This document shows positions 44,073 to 52,248 of a stretch of DNA of 64,000 bases, piece by piece. A model generated the notes under the pieces. The model was not told where the DNA came from, ran no database searches, and was given only the letters and a program-made list of their open reading frames with translations. Where the stretch lies: positions 558,001 to 622,000 of the forward strand of contig CBDFGO010000003.1 in NCBI GenBank assembly GCA_965247125.1. The letters are read 5' to 3'. The position numbers were made by a program, and so were the translations under genes. How positions within the stretch are numbered: the stretch's first letter is position 1; each line of letters opens with the position of its first letter. Source of the DNA: CALBJU01 sp965247125 (GTDB lineage Bacteria > Bacteroidota > Rhodothermia > Rhodothermales > UBA10348).

Positions 44073-44161
44073 ATTGGCCCGGAGGGGGGCCGTATCCCGG
44101 ACCGTTGGGCCAGCCTTCATCCGGGCTCACTGGATCTACCCGGTCGTCAGCCTCGCGGGAT

Positions 44162-45076
44162 TCAGGGCGTAAAGTATTTCAGATAGTCCGCCTCAGCGGC
44201 CAGATACCCAAATGAAGCCCACCCATCGCGAGAGAGCAGCTCATCGAAGATCTTGCGAGCGCGATCCGGTTCATCATTGTAGAGATACCAGTTTGCCAGG
44301 CCGTAGGTGATCGCATCACCTGCGGCTCCTTCGCCCGTCAATTCGCCTTCATTCAGTTCTCCGAGGTAAAACAGGGTGAGCTGGTGGTAGGCAAAGTTTT
44401 CGATGACGTCCATATCGACCGAAATTCGCTCGAGGGCCCGATCCGCAGCTTCCTTATCTCCCATTCTTCTGTTGATCATGTAGATCCAGTGCGTAGTTGA
44501 AACCACGTTGTCATTATTTCTTGAAGTAGCCAGCCCCTCAGAAAAGCCGCGGAGTGCGTTGCCCAGATCGTGATTCAGGTAATACGCCAACCCAAGGTGG
44601 TACCAGATATTTCCGTGAAGCGAGCTCACGGGAATTCCGCGTGCGTTTGGCATACCATCTGGCTCACTTTCATTTTCGCTCCCTTGGATGAGGTCAACCG
44701 CCATTTCAAAGTCGGCTGTGGCGGCGTCGAGGCGTCGGGTTGAGATATAGCGATGACCGCGATGCCTGTAGAACCGTGCGTCTACGGGGTACAATTCGAT
44801 CCCCCGTGAATAGACTGCAATTGCGCCTGCATAATCTCCCGTGTAGGCCTTGAAACGTCCGTACCAGATGATGTTGTCGGCGTCATTCGGGTCGGCGTCG
44901 AAGCTTGCTTTCTTCTCCAGATACCTGGCGACGAGGGCACTGTCGGGATCGGCCGAAAACAGCGGCTCGCCGGAAAACGATAATGCGTCTGGTCGAGCCT
45001 CCTGCGCTTCAGGGGCGGGAGACGAGCACGATGATAATAGTAGAAGAGTCGCTAACAGTCCTATTGAATGTCTCAT
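44162..45076 (-). CDS. TPR lipoprotein
   Basis: 304 residues from the ATG at 45076. A lipoprotein signal ends at LLLSSC-SSP. Four or so TPR motifs follow (WYGRFKAYTGDYAGAIAVYS, FYRHRGHRYISTRRLDAAT, LGLAYYLNHDLGNALR). Such proteins usually serve as scaffold or assembly partners. The start lies one base after the stop of the upstream VOC gene, so it is likely co-translated. No partner is evident. Confidence 0.82.
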   Translation of the reverse strand: MRHSIGLLATLLLLSSCSSPAPEAQEARPDALSFSGEPLFSADPDSALVARYLEKKASFDADPNDADNIIWYGRFKAYTGDYAGAIAVYSRGIELYPVDARFYRHRGHRYISTRRLDAATADFEMAVDLIQGSENESEPDGMPNARGIPVSSLHGNIWYHLGLAYYLNHDLGNALRGFSEGLATSRNNDNVVSTTHWIYMINRRMGDKEAADRALERISVDMDVIENFAYHQLTLFYLGELNEGELTGEGAAGDAITYGLANWYLYNDEPDRARKIFDELLSRDGWASFGYLAAEADYLKYFTP

Positions 45077-45077
45077 A

Positions 45078-45452
45078 TCAATTCCGGGAAGGCAGTTGGA
45101 AAAGTGGGTTTTCAATGATCCCGAAGATATTGCCGAACGGATCATTGACACTGGCCACTTTGATGCCCCCGCCGACATCCTGAACTCCATTTCTCGGCGT
45201 GCCTCCAAGTTCGTGTAGGCGTGCCAACTCCAATTCGGCATTGTCCACACCCCAGTAGACCACGACACCTCCCTCTCCCGGACGGGATTCATCTTCTGTG
45301 GGCATCAGTCCCAGCTCATATCCGCCGACATTGAATCCAACATAAAACGGTTTAGTGAAGTAAGGATCGAAGCCAAGAAGTTCACTGTACCACCTGGTGG
45401 CCTTTTCCAGGTCGGTGACGAAATAGGCGGCCGTGCGGAGTCCAAGAATCAT
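45078..45452 (-). CDS. VOC (glyoxalase-fold) family protein
   Basis: 124 residues from the ATG at 45452; the open frame starts at a TTG near 45518 and has other possible starts. The fold is shown by TAAYFVTDLEKATRWYSELLGFDPYF at the first helix (read in two parts) and by VNDPFGNIFGIIENP at the end, which usually carries a metal-binding Glu. It is cytoplasmic. The substrate is unknown. It lies between the RDD and TPR genes on one strand. Confidence 0.78.
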   Translation of the reverse strand: MILGLRTAAYFVTDLEKATRWYSELLGFDPYFTKPFYVGFNVGGYELGLMPTEDESRPGEGGVVVYWGVDNAELELARLHELGGTPRNGVQDVGGGIKVASVNDPFGNIFGIIENPLFQLPSRN

Positions 45453-45514
45453 GGTGACACGCGGGATAGGAGGGAGGTCGGGGGGCCTCAGCATACCCAA
45501 CTGGGTGCGCCAGG

Positions 45515-46030
45515 TCAAGATGTGTGCTCTTTCGTCTTCTTTTCTGATACTACGATCGTTTCCGCGATCCGATCGTGGGTGGCGAGGCGGTCATCGTGCC
45601 ACATGACCTGAAGGAATCCCAATCCTGCTTCGAGAGCGGAAGCTCCGTAACCGAATGCGCCCTCGAGGCAGTGCCCGAAATCAAGCTTCTCGTGGGTCAC
45701 CGAGATCACACGAATCTTGAATATCCGTTTTCCGAGGGTTCGGCCATTTCCCCAGAAGTGTCCCAGAGTGAAATAAACGACGATGAAAATGATGCTGTAC
45801 CAGTTCCCAAAGCCGAATTGGAGGTTATAGTCCTTTTCAGGATCCATCAGCCCATATTTCATGAAGTAGGGCGTCAGAGCGGATACTGTAGCGAAGAAGA
45901 TCATGGCGAGGATGAAAAAATCGACGAAAAAAGCTGCGAATCTTCTTCGGAATGACGCCAATGGAAGCCCGGTAAGCTGTTCGGCTCGGCTTCTGTCTTT
46001 GAGGCGATATACGAGTTCTTTTCTGGCCAT
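45515..46030 (-). CDS. RDD-family membrane protein
   Basis: 171 residues with three or four membrane segments. ASFRRRFAAFFVDFFILAMI is the family's first helix (the RDD triad reads RRF...D here), and NGRTLGKRIFKIRVI is the second marker. The family is sometimes linked to ion or drug transport, but its function is not established. It precedes the VOC and TPR genes. Confidence 0.82.
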   Translation of the reverse strand: MARKELVYRLKDRSRAEQLTGLPLASFRRRFAAFFVDFFILAMIFFATVSALTPYFMKYGLMDPEKDYNLQFGFGNWYSIIFIVVYFTLGHFWGNGRTLGKRIFKIRVISVTHEKLDFGHCLEGAFGYGASALEAGLGFLQVMWHDDRLATHDRIAETIVVSEKKTKEHTS

Positions 46031-46116
46031 CGGCGGTTGGTGAAAGTATCACTCAGCAATGACTACGCCAACGGTCACTTTTTTCTTGCATTTGGAAAAG
46101 TCTTACCCTACATTAG

Positions 46117-46128
46117 TTGTATATACAA
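46117..46128. promoter_or_regulatory. MarR-type operator, site 1
   Basis: TTGTATATACAA, a perfect 12-bp palindrome, lies 80 bases before the MarR ATG. An identical 12-mer follows the MarR gene at 46628..46639. The form matches operators of MarR/OhrR-type dimers, so the regulator probably represses itself. Confidence 0.72.
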
Positions 46129-46207
46129 ATAATGTCTATTCAACTAGTACGAATAAGCAATCAGACTTGAGGACGAAATACAGCAGCAAGGATTTACTGA
46201 TCAGTTC

Positions 46208-46609
46208 ATGAAAGCCATTCTGAACATTTTTCTGACGGCTGATCGGCTGTCTCACGCGACCAACGCGACATTGAAACCGTTTGGAATTTCAAAGGAGCAA
46301 TTCAATGTTCTTCGCATCCTTAGAGGACAGTCGCCCAATCCAGCTTCACTGCAACTGGTTTCTGAGAGAATGATCAGTCAGTCGTCGAACGCGACAAGAC
46401 TGGTTGAGAAGCTGCGCCAGAAGGGATTCGTTGAAAGAAATCAGTGTGATGCGGATCGTCGGCAGATTGATATTCTGATAACGGACAAGGGAAAGCGTCT
46501 TTTGAAGGAAGTGGATCCCCTGGTCAAAGCGAGCGGGGAGCAGATGCGCAAGTTGAACCAGAAAGAATCGAGGGAACTCAACCGGCTTCTGGAGAAAATG
46601 CGGAGCTAA
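46208..46609 (+). CDS. MarR-family transcriptional regulator
   Basis: 133 residues from the ATG at 46208. The winged helix-turn-helix is typical: FGISKEQFNVLRILRG, then LVSERMISQSSNATRLVEKLRQ for recognition, then the wing FVERNQCDADRRQIDILIT, with a closing dimer helix. The frame continues upstream without a stop to 46157, and residues RLEDEIQQQGFTDQF there look like the start of the family, yet no ATG/GTG/TTG is in that stretch. The operator copies on both sides imply control of itself and of the reductase. Palindromes and spacing suggest a redox or electrophile sensor, though no conserved cysteine is diagnostic. Confidence 0.86.
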   Translation: MKAILNIFLTADRLSHATNATLKPFGISKEQFNVLRILRGQSPNPASLQLVSERMISQSSNATRLVEKLRQKGFVERNQCDADRRQIDILITDKGKRLLKEVDPLVKASGEQMRKLNQKESRELNRLLEKMRS

Positions 46610-46626
46610 AAAAATTTACACCTATT

Positions 46627-46640
46627 ATTGTATATACAAT
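46627..46640. promoter_or_regulatory. MarR-type operator, site 2
   Basis: ATTGTATATACAAT, a 14-bp perfect palindrome containing the same 12-mer as site 1, lies 22 bases before the NmrA-type reductase start. It is placed to block or span its promoter. Confidence 0.75.
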
Positions 46641-46662
46641 TAACATCAACACAAATAACACA

Positions 46663-47529
46663 ATGAACACAACAACCAATAAAACCGTCCTGGTTACCGG
46701 AGCAACCGGTCAACAGGGCGGATCCGTGACAACAGCCCTATTGGATCGGGGATTTTCTGTACGGGCCCTGACTCGCAACAAGTCTTCAGCTTCGGCCCAG
46801 GCTCTGCAGGATCGAGGTGTTGAGGTCGTCCAGGGCGATTTCGGTAATCATGATTCGCTCGTCGCTGCTGCATCAGGAGTAGACAGCGTGTTCTTTATGA
46901 CCACGCCGTTTGAGGCAGGGGTGGACGCTGAAACCGGGCAGGGCCTCGCGATGATTGCCGCCCTTAAGGAAGCAGGCGTCGAGCATGTCGTCTACAGCTC
47001 AGTCGCAAGCGCTGACAAAGCAACGGGAGTCCCTCATTTTGATTCGAAATATGAGGTCGAAAAGGTCCTGGTTGGCTCTGGACTCAACTACACCATCGTT
47101 GCACCGGTCTACTTCATGGAAAACCTGCTCTTTCCTCAAACAATACAGGGAATCTCGAATGGCACGGTGGCTATGGCCATGCCAGAATCCACTCCTTTAC
47201 AACAGATCGCTGTTTCCAATATCGGGGAGTTTGTGGCCGCCGTCATCGAGCGGGGTGATGCGGTGTATGGACAACGCTATGATATTGCGGGAGATGAGTT
47301 GAACGGCACCGAAATGACCTCACTCGTTTCTGGAGCGACCCACAAAGACCAGTCGTACATGGCTCTTTCTCCAGAAATCTTCCGCTCCTTTGGTGACGAC
47401 ATGGTCCTCATGTTCGAATGGTTTGAATCCGACGGATACACGACAGACATTCCGGCGCTCAAAAGAGACTTTCCCGAAGTGAAATGGAAAGGCTTTGCAA
47501 AGTGGGCAGAACAGCAGACCTGGAACTGA
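46663..47529 (+). CDS. NmrA/HSCARG-type NAD(P)-binding reductase
   Basis: 288 residues. The Rossmann signature is VLVTGATGQQGGSVTTALL, with a short-chain-dehydrogenase-like fold but no YxxxK pair at the usual site; the region VPHFDSKYEVEKVLV keeps a Tyr-x-x-x-Lys of sorts, as in quinone reductase 2 and NmrA relatives. It probably senses or reduces quinones or similar electrophiles with NADPH. It sits directly behind the MarR gene with its own operator, so it is the likely target. A GC hairpin follows at 47550..47575. Confidence 0.84.
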   Translation: MNTTTNKTVLVTGATGQQGGSVTTALLDRGFSVRALTRNKSSASAQALQDRGVEVVQGDFGNHDSLVAAASGVDSVFFMTTPFEAGVDAETGQGLAMIAALKEAGVEHVVYSSVASADKATGVPHFDSKYEVEKVLVGSGLNYTIVAPVYFMENLLFPQTIQGISNGTVAMAMPESTPLQQIAVSNIGEFVAAVIERGDAVYGQRYDIAGDELNGTEMTSLVSGATHKDQSYMALSPEIFRSFGDDMVLMFEWFESDGYTTDIPALKRDFPEVKWKGFAKWAEQQTWN

Positions 47530-47549
47530 TTTCTCTGGGATATAGGTAT

Positions 47550-47575
47550 GTGGGGCGGGCGAACGCCCGCCCCAC
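47550..47575. terminator. 12-bp GC-rich hairpin between convergent genes
   Basis: A perfect 12-bp stem (GTGGGGCGGGCG and its complement) with a two-base AA loop, in the 83 bases between the reductase and the GNAT gene. It is a likely bidirectional terminator, although the following T tract is weak. Confidence 0.7.
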
Positions 47576-47612
47576 CCATCTTTGAGGTCATTCTCAGGCG
47601 CGGTAGCCCAAA

Positions 47613-48113
47613 TCAGGAGAAAAGACAGGCTTTGGGGCCGCCCTCGGTCATGCGAATCATTCGTTCAAGGCGAAGCCCCAGCTTCTCGAGCAGTCGAATG
47701 GACGCCGCGTTGGAAGGTGATGTGATTGCGACGATGCGCGAATGCCCCAGCGACGTATTTCCGTAGTCCAATACGGCGCGGGCAGCTTCAACCGCATAAC
47801 CTTTTCCCCAGTATTGCTCGGCCAGCGCAAAGCCGATATCCGGATTGTCCAGCTGGTCCCTTTTCAAAAGACCGCAAATGCCAATGGGAACGGCATCCTC
47901 CACGAGAGTTACGAGATACATTCCGAGGTCAGGAGACGGATTGCTGCTGAGTCCGGCTGATCGGATGTAGCCACGTGCATCTTCGAGAGAGCGGATCTTC
48001 TTGTCACCAATGTTTGCGTGGAAGGCAGGTTCGTTCACCAGTTTCAGGATAAACTCCGCATCTGGGTCCTGCATTTTCCTGATGGCGAGCCGCTCAGTTT
48101 GAATCAGATTCAT
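47613..48113 (-). CDS. GNAT-family N-acetyltransferase
   Basis: 166 residues from the ATG at 48113, which overlaps the stop of the DUF6010-like gene by four bases. The RimJ-like start MNLIQTERLAIRKMQ and the acetyl-CoA loop region EQYWGKGYAVEAARAVLDY are clear, followed by NAASIRLLEKLGL. It may modify a ribosomal or other small substrate. It is the last gene of a coupled run of seven on this strand. Confidence 0.85.
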   Translation of the reverse strand: MNLIQTERLAIRKMQDPDAEFILKLVNEPAFHANIGDKKIRSLEDARGYIRSAGLSSNPSPDLGMYLVTLVEDAVPIGICGLLKRDQLDNPDIGFALAEQYWGKGYAVEAARAVLDYGNTSLGHSRIVAITSPSNAASIRLLEKLGLRLERMIRMTEGGPKACLFS

Positions 48114-48523
48114 TCTTGCGCTGCCGGATAAGATGCCTTCCGAATCAAATGAAGGCCGACCAGAATGTCGAAGCTGATGCACGCCCACACGTACCACTCA
48201 GGTGCATAATCTCCGCCGCTGCCGAAAACATGGAGGGCAACATCCCAAATCGGGTGCAGGAACCATCCAATTGCTAGTAGTACAGTGTTGCGTCCAGAGG
48301 CCATCCAGACCAGGCCGCCGAACAGGATCACTCCGCCCGATTCGGCGAGTACAGCTGCTGTCGGAGCCTGCGTAACAACTGCCAGGTTCAGATAGACCAA
48401 CGCCGCGACGACAAGGCCAATCGCGAACCACCGGTTTGAGTGCTCAGACTTCTTCGTCGCAATCCGGATATACAGCCAGGCCGCGAGGAGGCCGAGTAAA
48501 AGATAGATTGAATAGGTCATCAT
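48110..48523 (-). CDS. DUF6010-like membrane protein
   Basis: 137 residues with four membrane segments (about 5-20, 35-52, 65-80 and 115-130). Motif IGWFLHPIWDVALH and PEWYVWACISFDILVG match my memory of DUF6010 membrane proteins, whose role is unknown. It overlaps the genes on both sides by four bases, a tightly coupled position in the operon. Confidence 0.65.
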   Translation of the reverse strand: MMTYSIYLLLGLLAAWLYIRIATKKSEHSNRWFAIGLVVAALVYLNLAVVTQAPTAAVLAESGGVILFGGLVWMASGRNTVLLAIGWFLHPIWDVALHVFGSGGDYAPEWYVWACISFDILVGLHLIRKASYPAAQE

Positions 48524-48978
48524 CCAGTTTTACCGGGTTCTGGACGTGGAAAGGGGTTTGCAAACGTAAAGGCTTTTGCAGATGGTCCCTTCGAGCGAAG
48601 TAATTCCAGTTTCTTCGAAGCTTCTTCAGCCGACGGTATATGGCCATCGGGCACCCACCACAACACTGCGTGCTCTTCCTCCATCTTGACGAACCATTCT
48701 TTTCTTCGTCGCATGATTTCTACGTGGGCCGTTTCGAAAGCATAATTCTTTAACGCGTCTACACTCTCCCACACGGACATATTCACAATCATGTCATCGC
48801 CAAGGGTTCTGATGGCCGAGACGTTTCCGGTCCCATCCTGCAACCGCCAGATAAACCCGGGACTTCGATCTGCAATCGCATTGATTCGATTGAGATTATT
48901 CACAAAACCACGCATAATCGGATCATCCAAGGGGGCACGCATGCGAGCGATGTTCAACTGAGCCAGGACATAGTGCAT
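48520..48978 (-). CDS. DUF3291-family protein
   Basis: 152 residues. The signature is LAQLNIARMRAPLDDPIM at the start, PGFIWRLQDGTGNV, SVWESVDALKNYAFETAH and WWVPDGHIPSAEEA. The family has the dimeric alpha+beta barrel look of DABB/antibiotic monooxygenase relatives, but its activity is unknown. It is cytoplasmic. It starts nine bases after the D-aminoacylase-like stop and overlaps the next gene by four. Confidence 0.85.
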   Translation of the reverse strand: MHYVLAQLNIARMRAPLDDPIMRGFVNNLNRINAIADRSPGFIWRLQDGTGNVSAIRTLGDDMIVNMSVWESVDALKNYAFETAHVEIMRRRKEWFVKMEEEHAVLWWVPDGHIPSAEEASKKLELLRSKGPSAKAFTFANPFPRPEPGKTG

Positions 48979-48987
48979 CAGAATGCC

Positions 48988-50634
48988 TCAATTCCATCCC
49001 GTCCAACCTGGACCGCGAACCACGCGGCCGGGTGTGGCGCCGGTGTGTTTTCCATCGAGCAGCACAGGAATTCCGTTAATCAGCACATCGCTTACGCCGG
49101 TGGAATACTGATGAGAATTATTGAATGTTGCATGATCCTGGATTGTAGCTGGGTCGAAAACGACGATATCCGCGAAATAGCCCTCTGTCAGCAAGCCGCG
49201 TCTTTTCAGCATGAGATTCGAAGCGGGAAGCGAAGTCAGTCGGCGAATCGCTTCTTCGAGCGAAATGACCCCCTCGTCCCTCACATATTTTCCGAGAAGT
49301 CTGGCGACGTTGCCGTATGCACGCGGATGAGTTGCGGACTCCAGAGCGGCACCCTCCGCGGCGAGTGCGCCCGCGTCTGATCCAAAACTGACCCACGATT
49401 TAGCGATTTTCTTCGCCATATTGGGCTCAGACATGACAGAAAAGACGGCTCCGACCCGCGATCCATCCAGGATGACGAGGTCCATGGCTGTCTCCTCGGG
49501 CGTAGTGCCGCGCATGGCAGCAACCTCAGCGAGAGTCATACCCGTCAGATATCGAAGGGAGTCCTCTTGAAAATTGACCAGCAGCACACCTTCGGCGCCG
49601 CCAGACAACAAAAGGTTATTGGTCCACTCACCGGTCGAGCTGGTCATCTCTTTGGCGACCTGCAATCGAATCGTCGGGTCCTGAAGTCGGGTTGACCATC
49701 CCTGGAAACCGCCTTCCTGTACCCACGGTGGCATTGTCGCGTTCAGTCCGGTTGAAGAACGGATATAATTGTACATGTTTGCGGTGATAGCTAGGCCTTC
49801 CTCGCGCGCGCTTTCCACCTTATCTAGCGCCGCCGGCAATTTGTGCCAGTTCAGTTCGCCCTTGACCTTCAGGTGGTAGATCTCCGCGCGCGCACCGCTC
49901 TCGCGGGCAATCGTCAGCAGCTCGTCGATCGCCTCAAGTAATTGATTGCCCTCGTCGCGCATGTGGCTGATGTACATACCACCATATTCTGCAGCCACCC
50001 GGGTCAACTCGATGAGCTCTTCTGTCGCCGCGAAAAATGCGGGAGCATAAATCAGCGACGATCCTACCCCCAGTGCGCCCCCTTCCATTGCCTGCGCCAC
50101 GAGAGTTTTCATGCGGGTCAGTTCTTCCGAAGTGGGTGGCCGATCCTCGAATCCAATCTCATGAATCCGCACGGTTGTGGCCCCCACGAACGAAGCCACG
50201 TTGGGCGATACACCCTGCCCCACCATGAATTCCAGGTACTCGGCGAGGGTAGTCCATTCGGATTCCTCTTCCTCGAGGTCAGGATTCAGCGGTCCTCCGG
50301 AAGTCCCTTCTCCGAAAATCTCGAGGGTGATACCCTGTTTGATATCACTCATTCCGCGGCCGTCCCGGAGCAGCGCCGACCCTGCCCAGCTCAGCATGTT
50401 GATAAATCCGGGCGCAACAGCCTTTCCGCCAGCATCAATTTCCCGCTTGGCTGTCGCCTCGGATAGATCGCCAATGAATACAACAATATCTCCGTCGACT
50501 CCGAGATCTGTGACTATACCGCTGCCGCCGCTACCATCATAAACCGTTCCACCCCTTATGATTACATCGTAATCTGGCGTATGAGTACACCCAGTCAGTA
50601 ACAGGACGAGCAGAAGTAGTGGTCGAGCAGACAT
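48988..50634 (-). CDS. D-aminoacylase / N-acyl-D-amino-acid deacylase-like lipoprotein
   Basis: 548 residues with a lipoprotein signal (LLLVLLLTGC-THT). The amidohydrolase barrel is shown by IRGGTVYDGSGG at the start and by the C-terminal small domain (ADIVVFDPATIQDHATFNN). Where most deacylases have HxH after PGFID, this one reads GFINMLSWAGS, so the first metal pair is missing; later ligands remain in ISHMRDEG, IYHLKVKG and SFGSDAG. This pattern is known in some Bacteroidota and Acidobacteriota subgroups. It likely hydrolyses N-acyl amino acids or related amides in the periplasm or at the membrane. It is 14 bases after the broken MBL gene. Confidence 0.82.
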   Translation of the reverse strand: MSARPLLLLVLLLTGCTHTPDYDVIIRGGTVYDGSGGSGIVTDLGVDGDIVVFIGDLSEATAKREIDAGGKAVAPGFINMLSWAGSALLRDGRGMSDIKQGITLEIFGEGTSGGPLNPDLEEEESEWTTLAEYLEFMVGQGVSPNVASFVGATTVRIHEIGFEDRPPTSEELTRMKTLVAQAMEGGALGVGSSLIYAPAFFAATEELIELTRVAAEYGGMYISHMRDEGNQLLEAIDELLTIARESGARAEIYHLKVKGELNWHKLPAALDKVESAREEGLAITANMYNYIRSSTGLNATMPPWVQEGGFQGWSTRLQDPTIRLQVAKEMTSSTGEWTNNLLLSGGAEGVLLVNFQEDSLRYLTGMTLAEVAAMRGTTPEETAMDLVILDGSRVGAVFSVMSEPNMAKKIAKSWVSFGSDAGALAAEGAALESATHPRAYGNVARLLGKYVRDEGVISLEEAIRRLTSLPASNLMLKRRGLLTEGYFADIVVFDPATIQDHATFNNSHQYSTGVSDVLINGIPVLLDGKHTGATPGRVVRGPGWTGWN

Positions 50635-50648
50635 GAGACTCTCTTCGT

Positions 50649-51551
50649 TTAATAGACGCCCAGATCAACGGTGCTGATGATGCGCCCGTCAAAATAAGCT
50701 GCGACTTCCGCGATCAATTCATCGTCGGTCACTCCCATGTTCAGCTGGTGATAAAGCAGCAAGACACCCGGTTGGGACTGAGCTGCGAGTTTACCGACGT
50801 CCGTCGCAGACGTGTGGAATTGGGAATGATAATTTTGCCACGCAGGAGTGCGCCGCGCGAAGCCAGCATCCGAGTAGATCTCGTGTATCAATACGTCACA
50901 CTGCTGGCACATGTCTGCTATGATCGGGCTCGGAGCCGCATCCCCCGAAATCACGATGACTCGATCAGCTGTCGTGAATCGATACCCGAACGCCTGAGGC
51001 CAGGATCCGTGGTGCACATGGAAGGCTTCGACCGTGATCAGAGAATCCTGATAGACGAGGCCGGCAACTATTTCATGGGCATTGACGCGATATCCCTGAT
51101 TATTTGCCGGCTCCAGCCCAAACACGCGCATGTTGATATCTTACTCGTACGCGGCCAAGATATGTTTGCTCATACTTTTGATACCTTCCGGCCCATACAC
51201 TTCAAGGGGCTCGTTCCGATCTAAAACCCAGGGCGTAAGAATCAGATCTGAAAAACCGGCCGTGTGGTCCGAGTGGAGGTGTGTCACGAACGCGCGATTA
51301 AGACGATTTACTCTCAGTCCTTCGATCCCGTTCAAAGCCGCTGCCGCCGCTCGGCGGACTACTCCTGGTCCGAAATCGATGAGGTAAGGCTGATCACCAA
51401 CCACGATGGCGACCGCCGGGCCCGAGCGATCCGGATTCGCATTCGGGTTTCCCGTACCCAGCATGACGACTCGCGTGTTTTGCGCATACGTTGAGCCCAG
51501 TAACGTGATGGAGAAAACTATAAGGAAGAGAAATCGAGTGGCAGTAGACAT
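50649..51551 (-). pseudogene. Exported MBL-fold hydrolase with an in-frame stop
   Basis: Reads as 300 residues if a TAA at 51141..51143 (codon 137) is passed. The signal peptide opens at the ATG at 51551 (MSTATRFLFLIVFSITLLG). The metal cluster motif is THLHSDHTAG with HxHxDH intact; ISGDAAPSP and LLYHQLNM supply the later Asp and His. The stop falls in AAYE-stop-DINMRVFG, where the family normally has Glu or Gln, and the same frame continues to 50649. It resembles arylsulfatase/RNase Z-like hydrolases found with amidohydrolases. Truncation removes the later ligands. Confidence 0.87.
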
Positions 51552-51650
51552 GCTACGAGGGGTAAAATGATGTCGCTTAGTGTACGGTGAAGTCGCCTGC
51601 CGCGCCAGCATCTTCCGGCCGCGAAGAGGCAGCAAAAAACATTCAGGATG

Positions 51651-52241
51651 TCAGCCCATTTTTTCCATTTGGACGAAGTCGATCAAAAGGCCGTCGCCCA
51701 TTTTGTAATGGATGACTTCCCGCTGGGTGTACCCCATCCGTTCGTAGAAGGTGACGCCGCTGAGCGTGGCCACAAGCTCAAGGTCACTAAAGCCCGCAGC
51801 CCTGGCCATCTTTTCACAGGTTTCAATGATCAATCGACCGACTCCCATTTTCGCCCAATCCGGGTGCACGTACATGGCGCGGATCACTGCTGGATCGCGG
51901 CCCGGTTGACGGAATTCAGCGTCTCGAACCGGCGTCGCCTGATCACCTCCAAAAGGTGTTTTTCGATGGCTCCAGCCGCCTGCCCCGACAAGCATGTCCT
52001 CGCTTTCAATAACGAGGTACGAGCCGTCATCGATCATTGTCGTGTCTACTCCAAACACGTACTTCAGCGAGCTCTCGATTAGGGCTTCGCCATAGAATCG
52101 CCCACCGAGAATCCGAATGGACGCATCGATGAGCGATTCAATTGCAGGACCGTCTTCACGCATCGCCTGGCGTACGCTCACTTCAGCGCCGCCAGCCAGA
52201 ACAATATTTTCGCTGGAGATCACGGCTGATCTGCCAATCAC
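51651..52241 (-). CDS. GNAT-family N-acetyltransferase
   Basis: 196 residues from a GTG at 52241, seven bases after the AbgT stop; other GTG starts are at 52223 and 52181, and no ATG suits. The core is SVRQAMREDGPAIESLIDASI, VIRAMYVHPDWAKMGVGRLII for acetyl-CoA, and GVTFYERMGYTQREV for the end. A one-off member of the GNAT family with unknown substrate. It is the second gene of the AbgT operon. Confidence 0.82.
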   Translation of the reverse strand: MIGRSAVISSENIVLAGGAEVSVRQAMREDGPAIESLIDASIRILGGRFYGEALIESSLKYVFGVDTTMIDDGSYLVIESEDMLVGAGGWSHRKTPFGGDQATPVRDAEFRQPGRDPAVIRAMYVHPDWAKMGVGRLIIETCEKMARAAGFSDLELVATLSGVTFYERMGYTQREVIHYKMGDGLLIDFVQMEKMG

Positions 52242-52248
52242 GTTGTAC

